The translations under genes were made by a program, and so were the position numbers. The notes under the pieces are model-generated. The model saw only the letters and a program-made list of their open reading frames with translations, was not told the origin of the DNA and did no database searches. Positions 6,114 to 6,693 of a DNA stretch of 6,693 nucleotides are shown in pieces (positions within the stretch are counted from its first letter, which is position 1; each line of letters opens with the position of its first letter). The stretch lies in NCBI GenBank assembly GCA_029820875.1, contig JALGUK010000241.1:1-6693 (forward strand), read 5' to 3'. The stretch comes from Candidatus Zipacnadia bacterium (lineage in GTDB: Bacteria > Armatimonadota > UBA5377 > JALGUK01).

Positions 6114-6527
6114 TTACTCCACGGTATACGTGAAAACCCGCTCCTCCGGCTGTTCGTACAGCCAGTAGGCGGCCGCCTCGTCGCCTTCTTCAGCCAGGAT
6201 TTTTCTGGCGTGCTCGAGGGTCTCCGCGACAGGAGTCAATGTAACTTTCCCGGGCGGCTCTTCTCGTATAACCGTCACTACGATCTCATTGTCAGGAATC
6301 AGCTCGATGTTCCGCTTGCCCATGGTGCAGCCCGTACTGAGCTGCAGACCGTCCACAATGCACGAAGGCGGCGGCTTGTCCGGGCATCGCACCACCGTGC
6401 GGATTCCGAAATGCCTCTTGCCGCCCAACAGTCGCACGGCGCACTCGCCCATCATGCGTCCGAGAACGGCAAATGGCCCCAGATGGCCGTGGAAGGCCTT
6501 GGCGCTCTCAAGTGCCGACTTGTCCAA
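6114..6527 (-). CDS. FmdE-domain protein (formylmethanofuran dehydrogenase subunit E family)
   Basis: The only workable start is TTG at 6525-6527: an in-frame TGA lies at 6543-6545 and no ATG or GTG falls between. GGGAG stands just upstream within the preceding gene. The protein has 137 residues and no signal peptide or membrane segment. It shows the FmdE family signature: HGHLGPFAVLG (13-23), MGECAVRLLG (26-35), C48 and C56 around a PDKPPPS stretch, then IVDGLQLSTGCTMGKRNIEL (57-76) with C67. These His and Cys residues are the expected metal ligands. The C-terminal zinc ribbon found in longer family members is absent. FmdE proteins were named from Mo/W formylmethanofuran dehydrogenase operons but are widespread in bacteria that lack that enzyme. 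The position between an ECF membrane gene and cbiQ suggests a role in handling the imported metal or cofactor (inference). Confidence 0.93.
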   Translation of the reverse strand: MDKSALESAKAFHGHLGPFAVLGRMMGECAVRLLGGKRHFGIRTVVRCPDKPPPSCIVDGLQLSTGCTMGKRNIELIPDNEIVVTVIREEPPGKVTLTPVAETLEHARKILAEEGDEAAAYWLYEQPEERVFTYTVE

Positions 6528-6693
6528 TGACTCCCACTCTCTTCAAGTATGTAATCAACAGCGGTACGACCGTCAACTGGATGACAATGCCGGGCAGTCC
6601 TGTCACTATCACGAATCCCAAGTACTCGATGACCGGCCGTCGGAAGCCCATCAGTGGGCCTATCGTCATTACCGCGGCTCCTGCCATCGCCCT
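6508..6693 (-). CDS. C-terminus of a membrane protein, probably the ECF substrate-binding (S) component (partial)
   Basis: The frame is open from the right edge to TGA at 6508-6510, giving 61 residues. It is strongly hydrophobic: AMAGAAVMTIGPLMGF, then a helix IEYLGFVIVTGLPGIVIQL that continues into TVVPLLITYLKRVGVI. A final helix with P-G-I-V-I-Q and V-P-L-L followed by a short basic tail is common at the C-terminus of ECF S components. Its place directly before fmdE-cbiQ-cbiO is where the S component is expected. It overlaps the start of the FmdE-like gene by 20 bases. The family cannot be fixed from this fragment; a CbiM-like or other permease remains possible. Confidence 0.7.
   Translation of the reverse strand, partial: RAMAGAAVMTIGPLMGFRRPVIEYLGFVIVTGLPGIVIQLTVVPLLITYLKRVGVIGQVGT

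Noticed and set aside
6087..6530. 147-codon plus-strand open frame opposite the FmdE-like gene
   Set aside because: It mirrors the FmdE-like gene almost end to end. The minus strand carries the HGHLGP and DGLQLSTGCT family motifs.

Overview
The 6.7 kb window is compact and bacterial. Every gene I can support lies on the minus strand, so transcription runs from the right edge (6693) to the left edge (1). The organism looks like an uncultured or little-studied didermic bacterium, most like the Armatimonadota or a Planctomycetes/Lentisphaerae-type neighbour. The basis is a DUF1559-type prepilin whose N-terminal helix ends [12 protein letters not shown], a secreted beta-propeller start of a kind I associate with those phyla, and a predicted outer-membrane barrel. 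This is inferred from family resemblance, not from a marker gene; there is no tRNA or rRNA.

Right part (about 4564-6693): an energy-coupling-factor (ECF) uptake operon. In transcription order it holds the C-terminus of a membrane protein (probably the substrate-binding S component), a small FmdE-domain protein starting with TTG inside the previous gene, the CbiQ/EcfT transmembrane protein, and the CbiO/EcfA ATPase, which overlaps cbiQ by ATGA. The FmdE domain points to a metal or metal-cofactor substrate, but the substrate cannot be read from the sequence.

Middle (about 3792-4563): a 94-base gap with an 8-bp dyad and a possible promoter, then a single type IV-pilin-like (DUF1559) secreted protein with a strong ribosome binding site.

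Left part (1-3791): a second operon behind a good sigma-70-like promoter (-35 TTGCAA, 17-base spacer, extended -10 TATACT). It encodes a two-helix membrane protein fused in frame to an acylphosphatase; a secreted TPR / Ig-like / NodB polysaccharide deacetylase joined to it by a GTGA overlap; a YjbH-like outer-membrane barrel; and the N-terminal third or so of a secreted beta-propeller protein of the glycosidase-like type. Together these suggest modification or export of a cell-surface polysaccharide (inference).

Two genes in this second operon, the deacetylase and the barrel, are each broken by one +1 frameshift (one extra base, or two missing). Both reading frames continue convincingly across the break. 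Either the sequence carries two indel errors or the operon is decaying. I see no CRISPR array, mobile element, phage gene or clearly new system. The most unusual items are the membrane-anchored acylphosphatase fusion and the FmdE protein embedded in an ECF transporter operon.
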